Assembly (NCBI RefSeq): GCF_036345255.1
Contig: NZ_CP107783.1
Location: 9,913,001 to 9,977,000, forward strand
Reading direction: 5' to 3'
Source: Streptomyces sp. NBC_00569
GTDB taxonomy: Bacteria; Actinomycetota; Actinomycetes; Streptomycetales; Streptomycetaceae
Length of the DNA stretch: 64,000 bases
A model generated the notes under the pieces. The model did no database searches, had not been told where the DNA came from, and saw only the letters and a program-made list of their open reading frames with translations. Both the position numbers and the translations under genes were made by a program. This document shows, piece after piece, positions 9,075 through 18,076 of this stretch. The stretch's first letter is position 1; each line of letters begins with the position of its first letter.

Positions 9075-9815
9075 GTGGGACTGGATCACACCTCGTTGAC
9101 CACTCTCGCCGTCCTCGGCGACGAGCAGCGCCGCCGCATGTTCGACTTCATTCGGCAGGAGCGGCATCCGGTCACGCGCGAGGAGGTGGCCGCGACCCTC
9201 GGGATCTCCCGAAAGCTGGCGGCGTTCCACCTGGACAAGCTGGTGACAGCCGGCCTGCTCCGATCGCACTACGAATCCCCTGTGGGGATGATCCACAAGG
9301 TTGGCCGCAGGCCCAAGGTCTACGAGCCGATGGCCCAGGCCATCGCGGTGAGCATCCCTGAGCGCCACTACGAAATGCTCGCCGACGTCCTGATCGAGGC
9401 CGTCCTGACCGAAGGCGGGGGCGAGTCGGCCCGCGATACCGCGCTTCATGTGGCGTACGAGCGCGGGGAAACCCTGGGCAGCGCCGGGCGGGAACAGGTA
9501 CGTCCCGGCCTGCTCGGCGCCGAGCAAGGGCTCAGCCTGGCCGCCGACACCCTCGAGAAGTTCGGGTACGAGCCGGAGCGCGCCGCGCCCACCCTGCTGC
9601 GGCTGCGCAACTGCCCCTTCCACCCCTTGGCGGCCAAGGCCCCAGAACTGGTCTGCGCCGTCAACCAGGCTTTCCTGGCCGGCTACCTGCACGGCCTCGG
9701 AAGTGACAAGACCACAGCGGTGCTCGCCCCACGGCCCGACGCGTGCTGCGTCGAACTCCGCGCGGACGGCGTGGCACAAGGCTCCTCAGGACCCGGAACC
9801 GCCTGCGGCCGGTAG
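9075..9815 (+). CDS. ArsR-like winged-helix regulator with C-terminal cysteines
   Basis: This 246-residue protein opens with a winged helix (residues ~6-75: LAVLGDEQRRRMFDFIRQ, VTREEVAATLGISRKLAAFH, LDKLVTAGLLRSHY). The C-terminal half carries NCPFHPLAAKAPELVCAVNQ and RPDACCVEL, a cysteine pattern seen in regulators that bind metal or an iron-sulfur cluster. The start is GTG at 9075; an ATG at 9067 is out of frame. It lies 126 bp upstream of the DoxX gene on the same strand, so it may control that redox-linked membrane protein. The ligand is inference. Confidence 0.75.
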   Translation: MGLDHTSLTTLAVLGDEQRRRMFDFIRQERHPVTREEVAATLGISRKLAAFHLDKLVTAGLLRSHYESPVGMIHKVGRRPKVYEPMAQAIAVSIPERHYEMLADVLIEAVLTEGGGESARDTALHVAYERGETLGSAGREQVRPGLLGAEQGLSLAADTLEKFGYEPERAAPTLLRLRNCPFHPLAAKAPELVCAVNQAFLAGYLHGLGSDKTTAVLAPRPDACCVELRADGVAQGSSGPGTACGR

Positions 9816-9941
9816 CCGGCGAAGAAGCTGCAGCCTGGAAGCATTCTTCCGCGACATGGCGTAAGTGCTCACCGTCGATCGGTGGCCTCTTGCGGTTCGG
9901 GCGGAGGAAGCACCGTTTTCATATGCTCACCGGAGCACGCC

Positions 9942-10499
9942 ATGACTACGAAGAGTTATATGCATCGGGCTTTGGCTCGCACGGAACCGGCAGCGCCGAT
10001 CACCACCACGCCAAGGTCATCCGCATACGATTGGGGGCTGCTGCTGATCAGGCTGACCTTCGGACTGCTGATGGCCGGCCACGGGGCTCAGAAGTTGTTC
10101 GGGATTTTCGGGGGTCTGGGCCTGACGGAAACCGGTAAAGGGTTCGCAGCCCTTGGATATCACCCGGGAAAGATCTTCGCCCTGGTGGGGGGTCTGTCCG
10201 AATTCCTCGGTGGCCTCGGCCTGGCTGTAGGGCTGTTCACCCCTCTTGCGGCCGCCGCCCTGATCGGGGTGATGATCAATGCCATGGTGACCGTGACCGG
10301 TCCCCATGGTCTGTGGGAGACGAGCGGCGGCGTGGAGTACAGCGTCTGCATCGCCGTTGTAGCTCTGGCCGTCGCCATGATCGGTCCCGGCCGGCTGGCC
10401 GTCGACCGGTTCTTCCGTTGGGGTGCGGGCGGCTGGGCCGAGGGCGCGTTCGCCCTGGGCCTCGGCGGAATCGCTGCCGTCATCGCGCTGAGTCTCTGA
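9942..10499 (+). CDS. DoxX-family membrane protein
   Basis: A 185-residue protein with four predicted membrane helices. LLLIRLTFGLLMAGHGAQKL and FALVGGLSEFLGGLGLAVGL are the first two DoxX signatures; LIGVMINAMVTV and VALAVAMIGPGRLAVDR follow. DoxX proteins sit in the cytoplasmic membrane and have been linked to quinone or thiosulfate oxidation and oxidative stress, but this member's reaction is unknown. The start at 9942 is preceded by CGGAG; a frame-matched ATG 20 codons upstream lacks a ribosome site. Confidence 0.85.
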   Translation: MTTKSYMHRALARTEPAAPITTTPRSSAYDWGLLLIRLTFGLLMAGHGAQKLFGIFGGLGLTETGKGFAALGYHPGKIFALVGGLSEFLGGLGLAVGLFTPLAAAALIGVMINAMVTVTGPHGLWETSGGVEYSVCIAVVALAVAMIGPGRLAVDRFFRWGAGGWAEGAFALGLGGIAAVIALSL

Positions 10500-10523
10500 A
10501 CCTTGGGAGACGAAGGCGCCACG

Positions 10524-10809
10524 GTGGCCGAAGAACGACTGGCTCACCTGGCGATCACGCGCGAGGCGCTGTTGTCCTTGGTCGGCGAGGACTATGCCGA
10601 CCAGGGGCAATGCTCCGCCACAGGCGCCAGAGGACCCCGCGGACGAGCCGGCGCCCAATGGCCTGCGTCCAGCACTGCAACTTGCACACGGATACGGGCC
10701 GCAGGACCTGGTGGAGACGCTGCGGCCCTGCCTGCGCATCGTCGAAGCACTCGGAGAGATCCTGGACGAAGGCGAACTGTCCCGCCAAGTGCCTGCCACG
10801 GCAGGTTAG
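10524..10809 (+). pseudogene. Small hypothetical protein with probable frameshift
   Basis: The 5' frame from GTG 10524 (GAAGG upstream) reads AEERLAHLAITREALLSLVG. After about 10595 the coding bias moves to the frame that ends LVETLRPCLRIVEALGEILD and stops at 10809. Joined with a one-base correction, the two give a helical protein of about 95 residues. I do not recognise the family. Confidence 0.4.
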
Positions 10810-10877
10810 TTGAAGGGAGATTTCGCGGAGGCCCTGTGACTCCCAGATCCGCGACATTGTGTCGAAAGCGGCTCAGT

Positions 10878-11605
10878 TCAGCAGTGGTAGGTCACCACCA
10901 CTGCGATCGCATTTTGAGGCAATCGGTCGAGATAGTCTCCGACTAGCTGGACGTATGGATCGTGTCGCATCGAGTCCCATGCGAGCCAGCGGCCGTCGAT
11001 GGCCAACAGTGCGTCTGCGGTGACGCTTTCGTTCGCCTTTCGATGGATGAAGGCGTCCTCTCCGACGCCGAAATTTCCGACGGCGTTATCCCCGAAACGG
11101 TCTCGCAGATCGTGGTCTGCGAAAAGGGCCTGCACGAGGGGTTGTCTTCTGTATGCATGCCAGGCGGGGCCAGGCACTTGCTCCGAGGCGTGAGGGTCGG
11201 CTGCGATAAGGTCATCCAGACCCTGCGCTGTCGGAAAGCCTTGGCTGAACTCTGTCCATTGATTCCACAATTTCTGAGCCGCGGCAGCCGCCTGCAGTTC
11301 TGTTCCCTCAAGTCGAGCAGGCCCAGCGGCCCTCCATCGCAGAGACCAGGTGTGAGGGGCCGCAACTCCCCACGCGGGGTTTTCGGATTCCTCACAAGCC
11401 GAGGGTCATTCTCATGGCCGACTCGGACCAGGAACTCAAGCTTGGTTGAGCCTACGTCCCACGAATCCCATTCTTCTCCGCCCTTGTCTTGGTCGCTGCT
11501 GAGGTCGCGATTCCTGTCGAAGGGTGCCATGGCGGCAGAGATGGCCTGGTTGATGTCAGTCGCTGCACTCGCGTCCATGCATACGATCAACTGCTCGCGG
11601 GACAC
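10878..11605 (-). pseudogene. Hypothetical ~240-residue protein, one frameshift
   Basis: The first frame starts at 11605 (MSREQLIVCMDASAATDINQ) and runs with good coding bias to the AAAACCCC run at about 11376-11383. There one base appears to be missing. The next frame reads NPAWGVAAPHTWSLRWRAAG and WNQWTEFSQGFPTAQ, ending VVVTYHC at 10878. No catalytic motif is recognised. The tryptophan-rich, charged composition suggests a soluble protein. Confidence 0.6.
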
Positions 11606-11800
11606 GTAAACTCCAAGTCTGCTACGGCGTCCTGTCCGGAACGGGTCACCGCACGCCGGGCGAACCGATGGGGCCCATGTACGTCCGTGCCGTCAAGGCG
11701 GAGAAACGGTTCGTCGTTGAAGAAGCGATGATCGACCATACGGGTATTCTGCCTGCCCTTCCTCGCGGACCTTCGCCTGTAACAGCCGAGCCCTCCTGCC

Positions 11801-12268
11801 ATGATCGTCATCATGGGCATACACATCGCACCCGCCGGGGTGGCCGACTTCCATCAGGTCCTGACTGATCACCCCCGTTACTGGGGCGAACGCGATCTTC
11901 GGTCGTTGCACCTTCTCGCGCTGGTGCAGGAGTTCGGTTCCACCTGCTTGGTCGCCCGAGCCGAGGACGGAATCCGCGGGTACATCTTCGGGTTCGTCAC
12001 CCCAGGCGGAACCGGGTACGTGCATCTGATCGCCACACGGGACGACGCCCGTGGCACCGGTCTCGGACGTCGTCTGTACGCAGCGTTCGCCGAAGCAGCG
12101 GAACGGCACGGTGCACAACAGTTGAAGGCCATCACATCAATCGAGAACACCGGCTCAATCGCCTTCCACCGCAGCCTCGGCTTCGACGCGGAGATCGTCG
12201 ACGACTACAACGGCCCCGGCCTGACTATGGCCGTCTTCCACCGAGATCTGCCGCTCAACGTCTCGTGA
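11801..12268 (+). CDS. GNAT-family N-acetyltransferase
   Basis: A 155-residue single-domain GNAT fold. The acetyl-CoA pyrophosphate-binding motif is DDARGTGLGRRLY (near residue 87), preceded by YVHLIATRD on beta-4 and followed by IENTGSIAFHRSLGF, the beta-5/alpha-4 region. The enzyme would transfer acetyl from acetyl-CoA to an amine; the acceptor cannot be read from sequence. ATG at 11801 or at 11813 could be used. It is monocistronic and converges with the PLP enzyme. Confidence 0.85.
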   Translation: MIVIMGIHIAPAGVADFHQVLTDHPRYWGERDLRSLHLLALVQEFGSTCLVARAEDGIRGYIFGFVTPGGTGYVHLIATRDDARGTGLGRRLYAAFAEAAERHGAQQLKAITSIENTGSIAFHRSLGFDAEIVDDYNGPGLTMAVFHRDLPLNVS

Positions 12269-12361
12269 CCCTCACCAACCTGCCGTCCGTCACTGGCAAT
12301 CGCTCCCCAGGCCGTAGGTCTTGATGTCGTTCGCTCGACTCCGGGGAGGAGTGAGCGGTTG

Positions 12362-13342
12362 TCAAGATCGGTCGATGGGAGCCGCACCTACCCAGCGGTG
12401 ATAGGCGTCGACGTCGACGTTGCTGCCGCACACGATGGTGACGATGTGTCGGCCGGCGAAGCGGTCACGGTCTTCGAGGATCGCCGCGACGCCGAGCGCG
12501 GCCGACGGTTCGACGACCAGACCGGCGTGGGTGAGGAGCATCCTCATACCGGCGACGATCGACGACTCCTGGACCAGGACGGCGTCGTCAGCGACCAGGA
12601 GGAGGTCGTCCAGGACGGCCGGGATGGGGTACCGGCCGGCGACGCCGTCGGCGATGGTGCTGATCGAGTCGGTGGTGACGACGCGGCGCTGGCGCCAGGA
12701 GTGTGTCATCGCCGGTGCGCCGAGCGGCTGGACGCAGATCACCTCGGCCCGGGGTGCCAGGGCCTTCACCACATGCCCCACACCGGTGGCCAGCGCCCCG
12801 CCGCCGAGAGCGATCAGGACGGCGTCGAACGACGCCACAGTGTCCACCAGTTCCAGGCCGATGGTCGCCGCGCCCTCGCAGGTCTCGATGTCCAGGCTGT
12901 CCTCGACCAGCCTGATGCCCTCGTACTGAGCGATCGCCGCCGCCCGCTCGCGCGCCATCTCGTGGTCGCCGTCCACCAGTTCCAGTTTGGCGCCCAGCGC
13001 CCGGACACGCTCCAGCTTGGTCACCGTCGCGAAGCGGGATGCCACGACGGTGACGTCGAGCCCCCGGCCGCGACCGGACCAGGCGAGGGCTTGGCCAAGG
13101 TTGCCCGCGCTGGCGCACACCACGGCTCGCGTGCCTCTGTCAGCGAGCAGGTTCGCTACTACCTCGGTGCCACGGGCCTTGAAACTGCGGACCGGGTTCG
13201 CCGTCTCGAGCTTGATGCTCACCGTGCACCCGAGGTCGGGCTCCAGGGCCTCGCAGCGGTACAGCGGGGTGTCGAGAAAGAGCGGGTCGATCACCTGGCG
13301 AGCCGCCCGGATCCGAGCCATGTCGAGGCGTGTCTCCTGCAC
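12362..13342 (-). CDS. PLP-dependent threonine/serine dehydratase-like enzyme (fold type II)
   Basis: A 326-residue protein of the tryptophan synthase beta superfamily. The Schiff-base lysine is K55 in VRSFKARG, the cofactor phosphate/substrate loop is SAGNLGQA, and the phosphate-binding glycine loop is ALGGGALATG. There is no C-terminal ACT domain, so it resembles catabolic, non-feedback-regulated threonine dehydratases or serine racemase-type enzymes. Substrate and amino acid specificity are inference. It stands alone on the minus strand. Confidence 0.8.
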   Translation of the reverse strand: MQETRLDMARIRAARQVIDPLFLDTPLYRCEALEPDLGCTVSIKLETANPVRSFKARGTEVVANLLADRGTRAVVCASAGNLGQALAWSGRGRGLDVTVVASRFATVTKLERVRALGAKLELVDGDHEMARERAAAIAQYEGIRLVEDSLDIETCEGAATIGLELVDTVASFDAVLIALGGGALATGVGHVVKALAPRAEVICVQPLGAPAMTHSWRQRRVVTTDSISTIADGVAGRYPIPAVLDDLLLVADDAVLVQESSIVAGMRMLLTHAGLVVEPSAALGVAAILEDRDRFAGRHIVTIVCGSNVDVDAYHRWVGAAPIDRS

Positions 13343-13614
13343 GACATAGCAGGCTAGTGCCGCAGGTCGGTTCTACTCGAGTAATTTTCCATTCCCGTGG
13401 GTCAGCTGGGGCGGTTCACGCGGCACTGAGATCGGGTGGTTCGACCGCTGGGCTCCCGTTTCGGCGGCACGTCGGCCAGATGGTGACTCCCGTAGGCACG
13501 TCGAAGCGACTGCCACTGAGACGAGACGTGGATCGCCACACGAGCTCGTTGGTTCCGGCGATCTGTCCGGAGGTCGTTTGCCGGGCAGTCTTGCTCCCCG
13601 TCCCACTGGTTCCG

Positions 13615-15117
13615 TCAGGGGCCTGTGCTCTTCAGTGGTGCCAGGTCTGTCCTCTCGACGGACCTCATCAGCGTGAACCTGTCGCGCATTTCGTTGCGGC
13701 GGCCGCGGTCCATGGCCAGGTTGACCAGTTCGTGCGGGTCGTCCTGGAGGTCGTAGAGCTCATGGTCGCAGTCGTCGAAGTCGGCGTCCGGGCCGAAGAG
13801 CATCTTCGTGGGTTCGGGGATCTCGGGCCGGTCGGCGGGCAGGCCGCCGCCGACGCCGAAGTAACGGGCGTACTTGTAGCGGCCGTCGAACATGCCGCGC
13901 ACCGCGTAGCGGGTCTGCTGGATCTGCCGCGTGTGCACCGAGTCATGCGCGAAGAGCACGTAGTCGCGCACCTTCGCCGCTGGATCGCTGAGTATCGGGG
14001 AGAGGTCCTTGCCGCGGAAGGAGGGGGCGGGAGCGGCCCCGGCCAGCGCGCAGATGGTGCTCGCGAGGTCCACGTGCGAGGCGAGCGAGTCGGTGGTGCT
14101 GCCAGGGCGGGTGAGGCCGGTTGCCTTCACGTAGCAGGGGACGCGCATGATCTCGTCGTAGACGAAGGGGCCCTTGGAGCGCAGGCCGTGGGAGCCGCAC
14201 ATGTCGCCGTGGTCGGAGGTGAAGATGATGACGGTGTCGTTCCAGCCGCCGGACTCCTCCAGGGCGCCGAGGACGGTGCCGAGGCTTTCGTCGCCCAGCT
14301 GGTGGAGCCTGACGTAGTAGTCGAGCTGCCGCAGCCAGGACTTCTTGTCCTTTGGTTCGATGCGCCCCCACAGGCTGTTCTGCTGGTCGTGCCGCCACTG
14401 CCGCTGGGTGTCCGGTTTCGTGTGGAGGTCGTCGTCGAAGTTCTCGGGGAGCTCGTCGAAGATCTCGTCGTAGGCGTCCTCGAAGGGCGGGATCGCCTGG
14501 CCGCGCCCCCAGTCGTCGGCGTCCAGGAAACTCCGGACGAACTCCAGCATCCTCGGGTTGGCCCGCTGGTACTCCGGCTGGTCGATCGGGTACCACATCA
14601 CGTCGTGCGGGTTGACGAGCGCTACGGTCAGGAACCACGGCTCCTGCGAACCGGCGTTGTGCCGGAGCCAGTTGGCCGCGTTGGCGGCGATGACGGGGTC
14701 GAAGTGCACGCCGGTGCCGGCCATGCCCATGAAATGGTGGTCGTTGCCGTCCCAGTCGCCGTATCCGTACGCCTCCATGTCGGGCCGCGTGGATCGGGAC
14801 AGGTGCCACTTGCCGATGTAGGAGGTGCCGTAGCCGGCCTTGCGCAGGGCGGTGCCGATGGTTGGGACCGTGGTGGGCAGTTCGGGCTGCCAGGGGAAGA
14901 TCACGTTCTCGGCGACCTGGTGCTGGGTCACGTACTGCCCGGTCATCATGGTCGCGCGGGAGGGGGAGCAAGGGGCTGAGTGAGTCCAGTAGTTGGTGAA
15001 CTCCAGGCCCTCGGCGAGCAGCCGCTCGCGCCAGGGCAGCCGGACCTGTGGCGGTAGCCAGCCGCGCTGACGCTCCTGGTCGGAGACGACGAGCAGGATG
15101 TTGGGCTTCTTCTTCAC
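13615..15117 (-). CDS. Type I sulfatase
   Basis: A 500-residue sulfatase. The metal site begins with KPNILLVVSDQ, and the C-x-P-x-R signature is CSPSR (near residue 50), whose cysteine is converted to formylglycine. YIGKWHLS, IIFTSDHGDMCGSHG and SKGPFVYDEIMRVP are the remaining conserved blocks. There is no signal peptide, so it probably acts in the cytoplasm, as choline-sulfatase-type enzymes do. The GTG at 15117 is chosen because an upstream extension in the same frame overlaps the MFS gene. It lies 77 bp downstream of the MFS gene, so transporter and sulfatase probably form one unit for an imported or exported sulfate ester. Confidence 0.85.
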   Translation of the reverse strand: MKKKPNILLVVSDQERQRGWLPPQVRLPWRERLLAEGLEFTNYWTHSAPCSPSRATMMTGQYVTQHQVAENVIFPWQPELPTTVPTIGTALRKAGYGTSYIGKWHLSRSTRPDMEAYGYGDWDGNDHHFMGMAGTGVHFDPVIAANAANWLRHNAGSQEPWFLTVALVNPHDVMWYPIDQPEYQRANPRMLEFVRSFLDADDWGRGQAIPPFEDAYDEIFDELPENFDDDLHTKPDTQRQWRHDQQNSLWGRIEPKDKKSWLRQLDYYVRLHQLGDESLGTVLGALEESGGWNDTVIIFTSDHGDMCGSHGLRSKGPFVYDEIMRVPCYVKATGLTRPGSTTDSLASHVDLASTICALAGAAPAPSFRGKDLSPILSDPAAKVRDYVLFAHDSVHTRQIQQTRYAVRGMFDGRYKYARYFGVGGGLPADRPEIPEPTKMLFGPDADFDDCDHELYDLQDDPHELVNLAMDRGRRNEMRDRFTLMRSVERTDLAPLKSTGP

Positions 15118-15194
15118 GAGGGTGCCTTTCGGTAGGGGCGGTACGGGTTGCGTGGCCGGTACGGGCTTCGGTGTGTGGGCCGGTACGGCACGTG

Positions 15195-16690
15195 TCAGTG
15201 CGCCGGGGCCGTGGCGCCGCCGGTCGCGGGTGTGCGGCCGTGCCGCATGAATGCCGCGATCAGCAGGGCGCCCCCCGCAGCGCAGGCGGCGGTGAGCAGG
15301 GCGAGAACGAAGCCGGACTCCGCGTGGACGGCGGGGTGCCCGTCGTGGCCGCCGGTGAGGAGATGGGCGGCGAGTACGGCACCGAACACGGTCACACCGG
15401 TGGCGTTGCCGAGGTTGTTGGCGACGCCCATCATTCCGGCGCTCACGGCGGTGTGCGTGGCGGGCACGGCCTCGATCACCAGGTTCGACGCGGAGACGAA
15501 GAAGAACCCGAACCCGACGCCCTGCAGGACTGCCGCGAGGAAGAACTGCCAGGCGGCGGTGTGCAGAAGAGCCACGCACAGCGAGCTCGCCGTCAGTGCC
15601 GACGCGGCGACCAGCAGGGCCGTACGGGGCGCACGATGCCGGGCCAACAGGCCGCCCAGCGGTCCGCACACCGACGCCAGCACCCCCTGCGGCACCAGGA
15701 ACAGCGCCACCCCCATCGCACCGAGGCCGAGTCCGTATCCCGCCGACTCGGGGGACTGCACGAGCAGCGGGATGAGATAGCCGTAGCCGCCGATGGCGAA
15801 CGCGCCGCCGTACGTGGCCAGCAACGTCCAGCGCAGTGCGGGCCCGGTCAACAGCCGCAGGTCGACGAGGGGTTCCTCGGCACGCAGTTCGACCCGTACG
15901 AAGAGGGCGAGGAGTCCGGCAGCTACGGTGAAGCAGGACAGAGTGGAGGGGGACAGCCACCCCCAGGCTCTGCCCTGGCCCACCGCCAGCAGCAGGGCTC
16001 CGACGCCCGAACCGAGCAGCAGCCCGCCCGCGCCATCGATCCGCCGCCGCAGCCGCACCGTCGACTCGGGAAGCACCAGCAGCACGACCGGGGCGAGCAC
16101 CGCCGCGTAGAGCAGGCAGAACCAGAAGACTGCCCGGAACCCGAAGGCGCTGACGAGCGCACCGCCGATCAGCGGACCCGCGAGGGAACTGAGCCCGAGC
16201 CCTGTCGTGATGGCGCCCATGGCCACGGGTACGGCACGCGCCGGCAGGATGTCGCGGATCAGCCCGTACGCCGCTGGGGCCACGACCATGCACACGCCCT
16301 GCAGTGCGCGGCCGATGAGCAGTATCGGGAAGGACGGAGCCAGCGCACAGACCGCAGAGCCCGCCATGAACGCGACGGCGGCGTAGAGGATCACCGCTTT
16401 TTGCCGATGACATCGGCGACCTTGCCGAGCATCGGCTGTGCCACTACGCCCATCAGGCTCGTGACCGTCAGAGCCCAGCCGATGGACGGGGTGTCGAACT
16501 CTGCCTGCATGGCCTGCAACGCCGGGTAGATCAGGGTGATTTCGAGCGCGGCGATCTCGGTGAGCAGGACGAGAGGCACCAGGAGCAGGACGTAGAAGGC
16601 GGTCGGCCTGCCTTCGAGTCGCCTCGCGCCGCGCGAGGAGGGAAGTGCGGCGGGGGCTGTGTCCGGGTCGGACGGTGAAGCGTCGCGCAT
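15195..16690 (-). pseudogene. MFS drug/solute transporter, split by a frameshift
   Basis: The 5' part (ATG 16690, preceded by CAGGAG) encodes the first two membrane helices and ends with VADVIGKKR and a stop at 16391. The next frame continues directly (VILYAAVAFMAGSAVCALAP) through about ten more helices to 15195, giving a 12-14 helix DHA-type MFS protein if one base is restored near 16394. The stop and the next GTG overlap as GTGA, so re-initiation of a second half-protein is formally possible. Gene order TetR (divergent) - MFS - sulfatase suggests regulation by the TetR protein. Confidence 0.8.
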
Positions 16691-16714
16691 GAGTGACTCC
16701 TGAATGCGGGCGAC

Positions 16715-16724
16715 CAAGCGCTTG
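16715..16724. promoter_or_regulatory. Palindrome upstream of the MFS gene
   Basis: CAAGCGCTTG is a perfect 10-bp palindrome 24 bp before the MFS start codon, flanked by ACC and TTTGGT. It could be an operator, but it differs from the TetR-proximal palindrome at 16781. Confidence 0.4.
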
Positions 16725-16780
16725 TTTGGTGAAAGTGGTGCCGGCTCGGCCGCGGAAGGAGGTCGGGGTGAGGCGTCTGT

Positions 16781-16800
16781 TCTAACGCAGTTGCGTTAGA
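16781..16800. promoter_or_regulatory. Perfect 20-bp operator-like palindrome before the TetR gene
   Basis: TCTAACGCAGTTGCGTTAGA has 9-bp arms and a 2-bp centre, 17 bp before the TetR start codon, in the divergent MFS/TetR intergenic region. This size and position are typical of a TetR-family autoregulatory operator that would also cover the MFS promoter. Confidence 0.75.
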
Positions 16801-16817
16801 CGGGCAAGACTTGCATC

Positions 16818-17522
16818 ATGGCGACCGTGCGAACCCCGACGACGAGCACCCGAGTCCGGCTCATCGAAGTGGCGGAACGGCTCTATGCCGAGCGCGGCCT
16901 CAACGCCGTGTCCTCCCGAGAGATCGCCGCGGCGGCCGAGCAGCGCAACACCTCGGCCGTCGCCTACCACTTCGGCACCAAGCGCGCCCTGATCGACGCG
17001 ATCTACGCCCACCGCCTTGCCCCGGCGTCCGAGGAGCAACTGCGCCTGCTCGCCGGGCTCGACGAGCAGGAGCGAGGCCACGACCTGCGCTCTCTCGTGG
17101 CGATCCTCGTCCACTCGATGACAGGCCGGCTCGGCACCCCGGAGGAACCCGGCTGGTTCCTCCGCTTCGTCGCCAACGCCCTGTACGTGCACGAGATCGC
17201 CCCCTTCGACCTCACCGCCCAGGAGTGGACCCGCGGCGTGCACGCCCTGCGCAGCCGGATCGACGCGTGCATGGCCGACCTGCCCGCCGAAGTCCGTGCC
17301 CAGCGCTGGGACTTCCTGATCGGCTTACTGCTGCACACCCTCGCCCAGCAAGAGCACCTGCTCCAGCTGCACGGCGAGGCACCCAGCGGCCTCGCCACCC
17401 GGGACCTGCTCGCGGCCGGCCTCGTCGACTCGGCCGTCGCCCTGCTGAGCGCACCCGTCTCCCCGGCCACCCGCCACCTTCTCGCCGGGCCGGCAGGAAC
17501 GGCCGCCACGCCCTCGTCATAG
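16818..17522 (+). CDS. TetR/AcrR-family transcriptional regulator
   Basis: A 234-residue regulator with the N-terminal TetR helix-turn-helix (residues ~10-57: LIEVAERLYAERGLNAVSSR, then AVAYHFGTKRALIDAIYAHR). The C-terminal ligand domain is helical and unassigned. It is divergent from the MFS-sulfatase unit and has a perfect 20-bp palindrome just upstream, so autorepression plus repression of the transporter is likely. Codon 170 (17325-17327) is TTA, the rare leucine codon read by the bldA tRNA in Streptomyces. Its translation may therefore depend on developmental stage. Confidence 0.85.
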   Translation: MATVRTPTTSTRVRLIEVAERLYAERGLNAVSSREIAAAAEQRNTSAVAYHFGTKRALIDAIYAHRLAPASEEQLRLLAGLDEQERGHDLRSLVAILVHSMTGRLGTPEEPGWFLRFVANALYVHEIAPFDLTAQEWTRGVHALRSRIDACMADLPAEVRAQRWDFLIGLLLHTLAQQEHLLQLHGEAPSGLATRDLLAAGLVDSAVALLSAPVSPATRHLLAGPAGTAATPSS

Positions 17523-17638
17523 GGAGCTGGCGTGAGTTGATTCGGTACGGCGTGAGGCGTTTCGCGTACCAGGTGGTGCATACGGCAAGACGGCTGCGGG
17601 TGCGTCTCGGCGTGCTGTCGGACAGAGGTGACAGCAGA

Positions 17639-17825
17639 CTTGAGCCGCCGGTCCTGACCGAGGCCGAGCGGCAGGGGTCGAGCAACCGGGTCAAGCGCCG
17701 GACGACCGCGCAGGGTCCGGTCCTTCGAGGGAGGATCGTGCCGACCTGCGGGGGTGGCAGGCCGATCGGGGGGCGCCGGGCCCGGTTCGGGGGCGACCGG
17801 GGCCCCAAAGATTTCGTCCAGCCGC
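17639..17825 (+). pseudogene. IS630-type transposase N-terminal remnant
   Basis: PPVLTEAERQ, then RVKRRTTAQGPVLRGRIV, resembles the IS630 helix-turn-helix start (LTxxERxxLxxxxRRxTTAQxLALRARIVL). The expected ARRFGV-type continuation is blurred (GGRRARFGGD) and the rest is missing. Confidence 0.55.
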
Positions 17826-17835
17826 TGGGGGAGGG

Positions 17836-18016
17836 GCGGGAGATCGGTCCGGAAGACCTGGCGCACATCTCGCCGTACCCGACCGAACGCATCGACCGGT
17901 TCGGTGAGTGCTCCACGCATGCTCCACGCACGAGCTCGGCATCCAGCACGAGGCGTACGACCCCACACTGGACGCGGATTTCACCCGGCTCCGCGACCGT
18001 GATTCGACAGCATGCG
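17836..18016 (+). pseudogene. Tn3-family transposase C-terminal remnant
   Basis: LAHISPYPTERIDRFGE followed, after a frameshift, by HELGIQHEAYDPTLDADFT and LRDRD resembles the extreme C-terminus of actinomycete Tn3-family transposases. The frame is broken by an imperfect 11-bp tandem duplication (GCTCCACGCAT / GCTCCACGCAC). Confidence 0.5.
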
Positions 18017-18076
18017 GCTCCCGCCGGGCAGCAGCCTGCATCGCCCGTGGATCAGGATGACGGGAACCATGAGGCC

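Larger units (their letters stand above)
17523..18076. other. Transposase graveyard between TetR and ABC genes
   Basis: No intact gene. Three plus-strand scraps can be told apart: a short basic piece at 17551-17610 (VRRFAYQVVHTARRLRVRLG) like a transposase tail of uncertain family, an IS630-like N-terminus and a Tn3-like C-terminus. Confidence 0.55.

Noticed and set aside
13330..14979. A 549-codon plus-strand frame antisense to the sulfatase
   Set aside because: The minus strand has all sulfatase motifs. The plus-strand product is Val/Gly/Ala-rich without any family resemblance.
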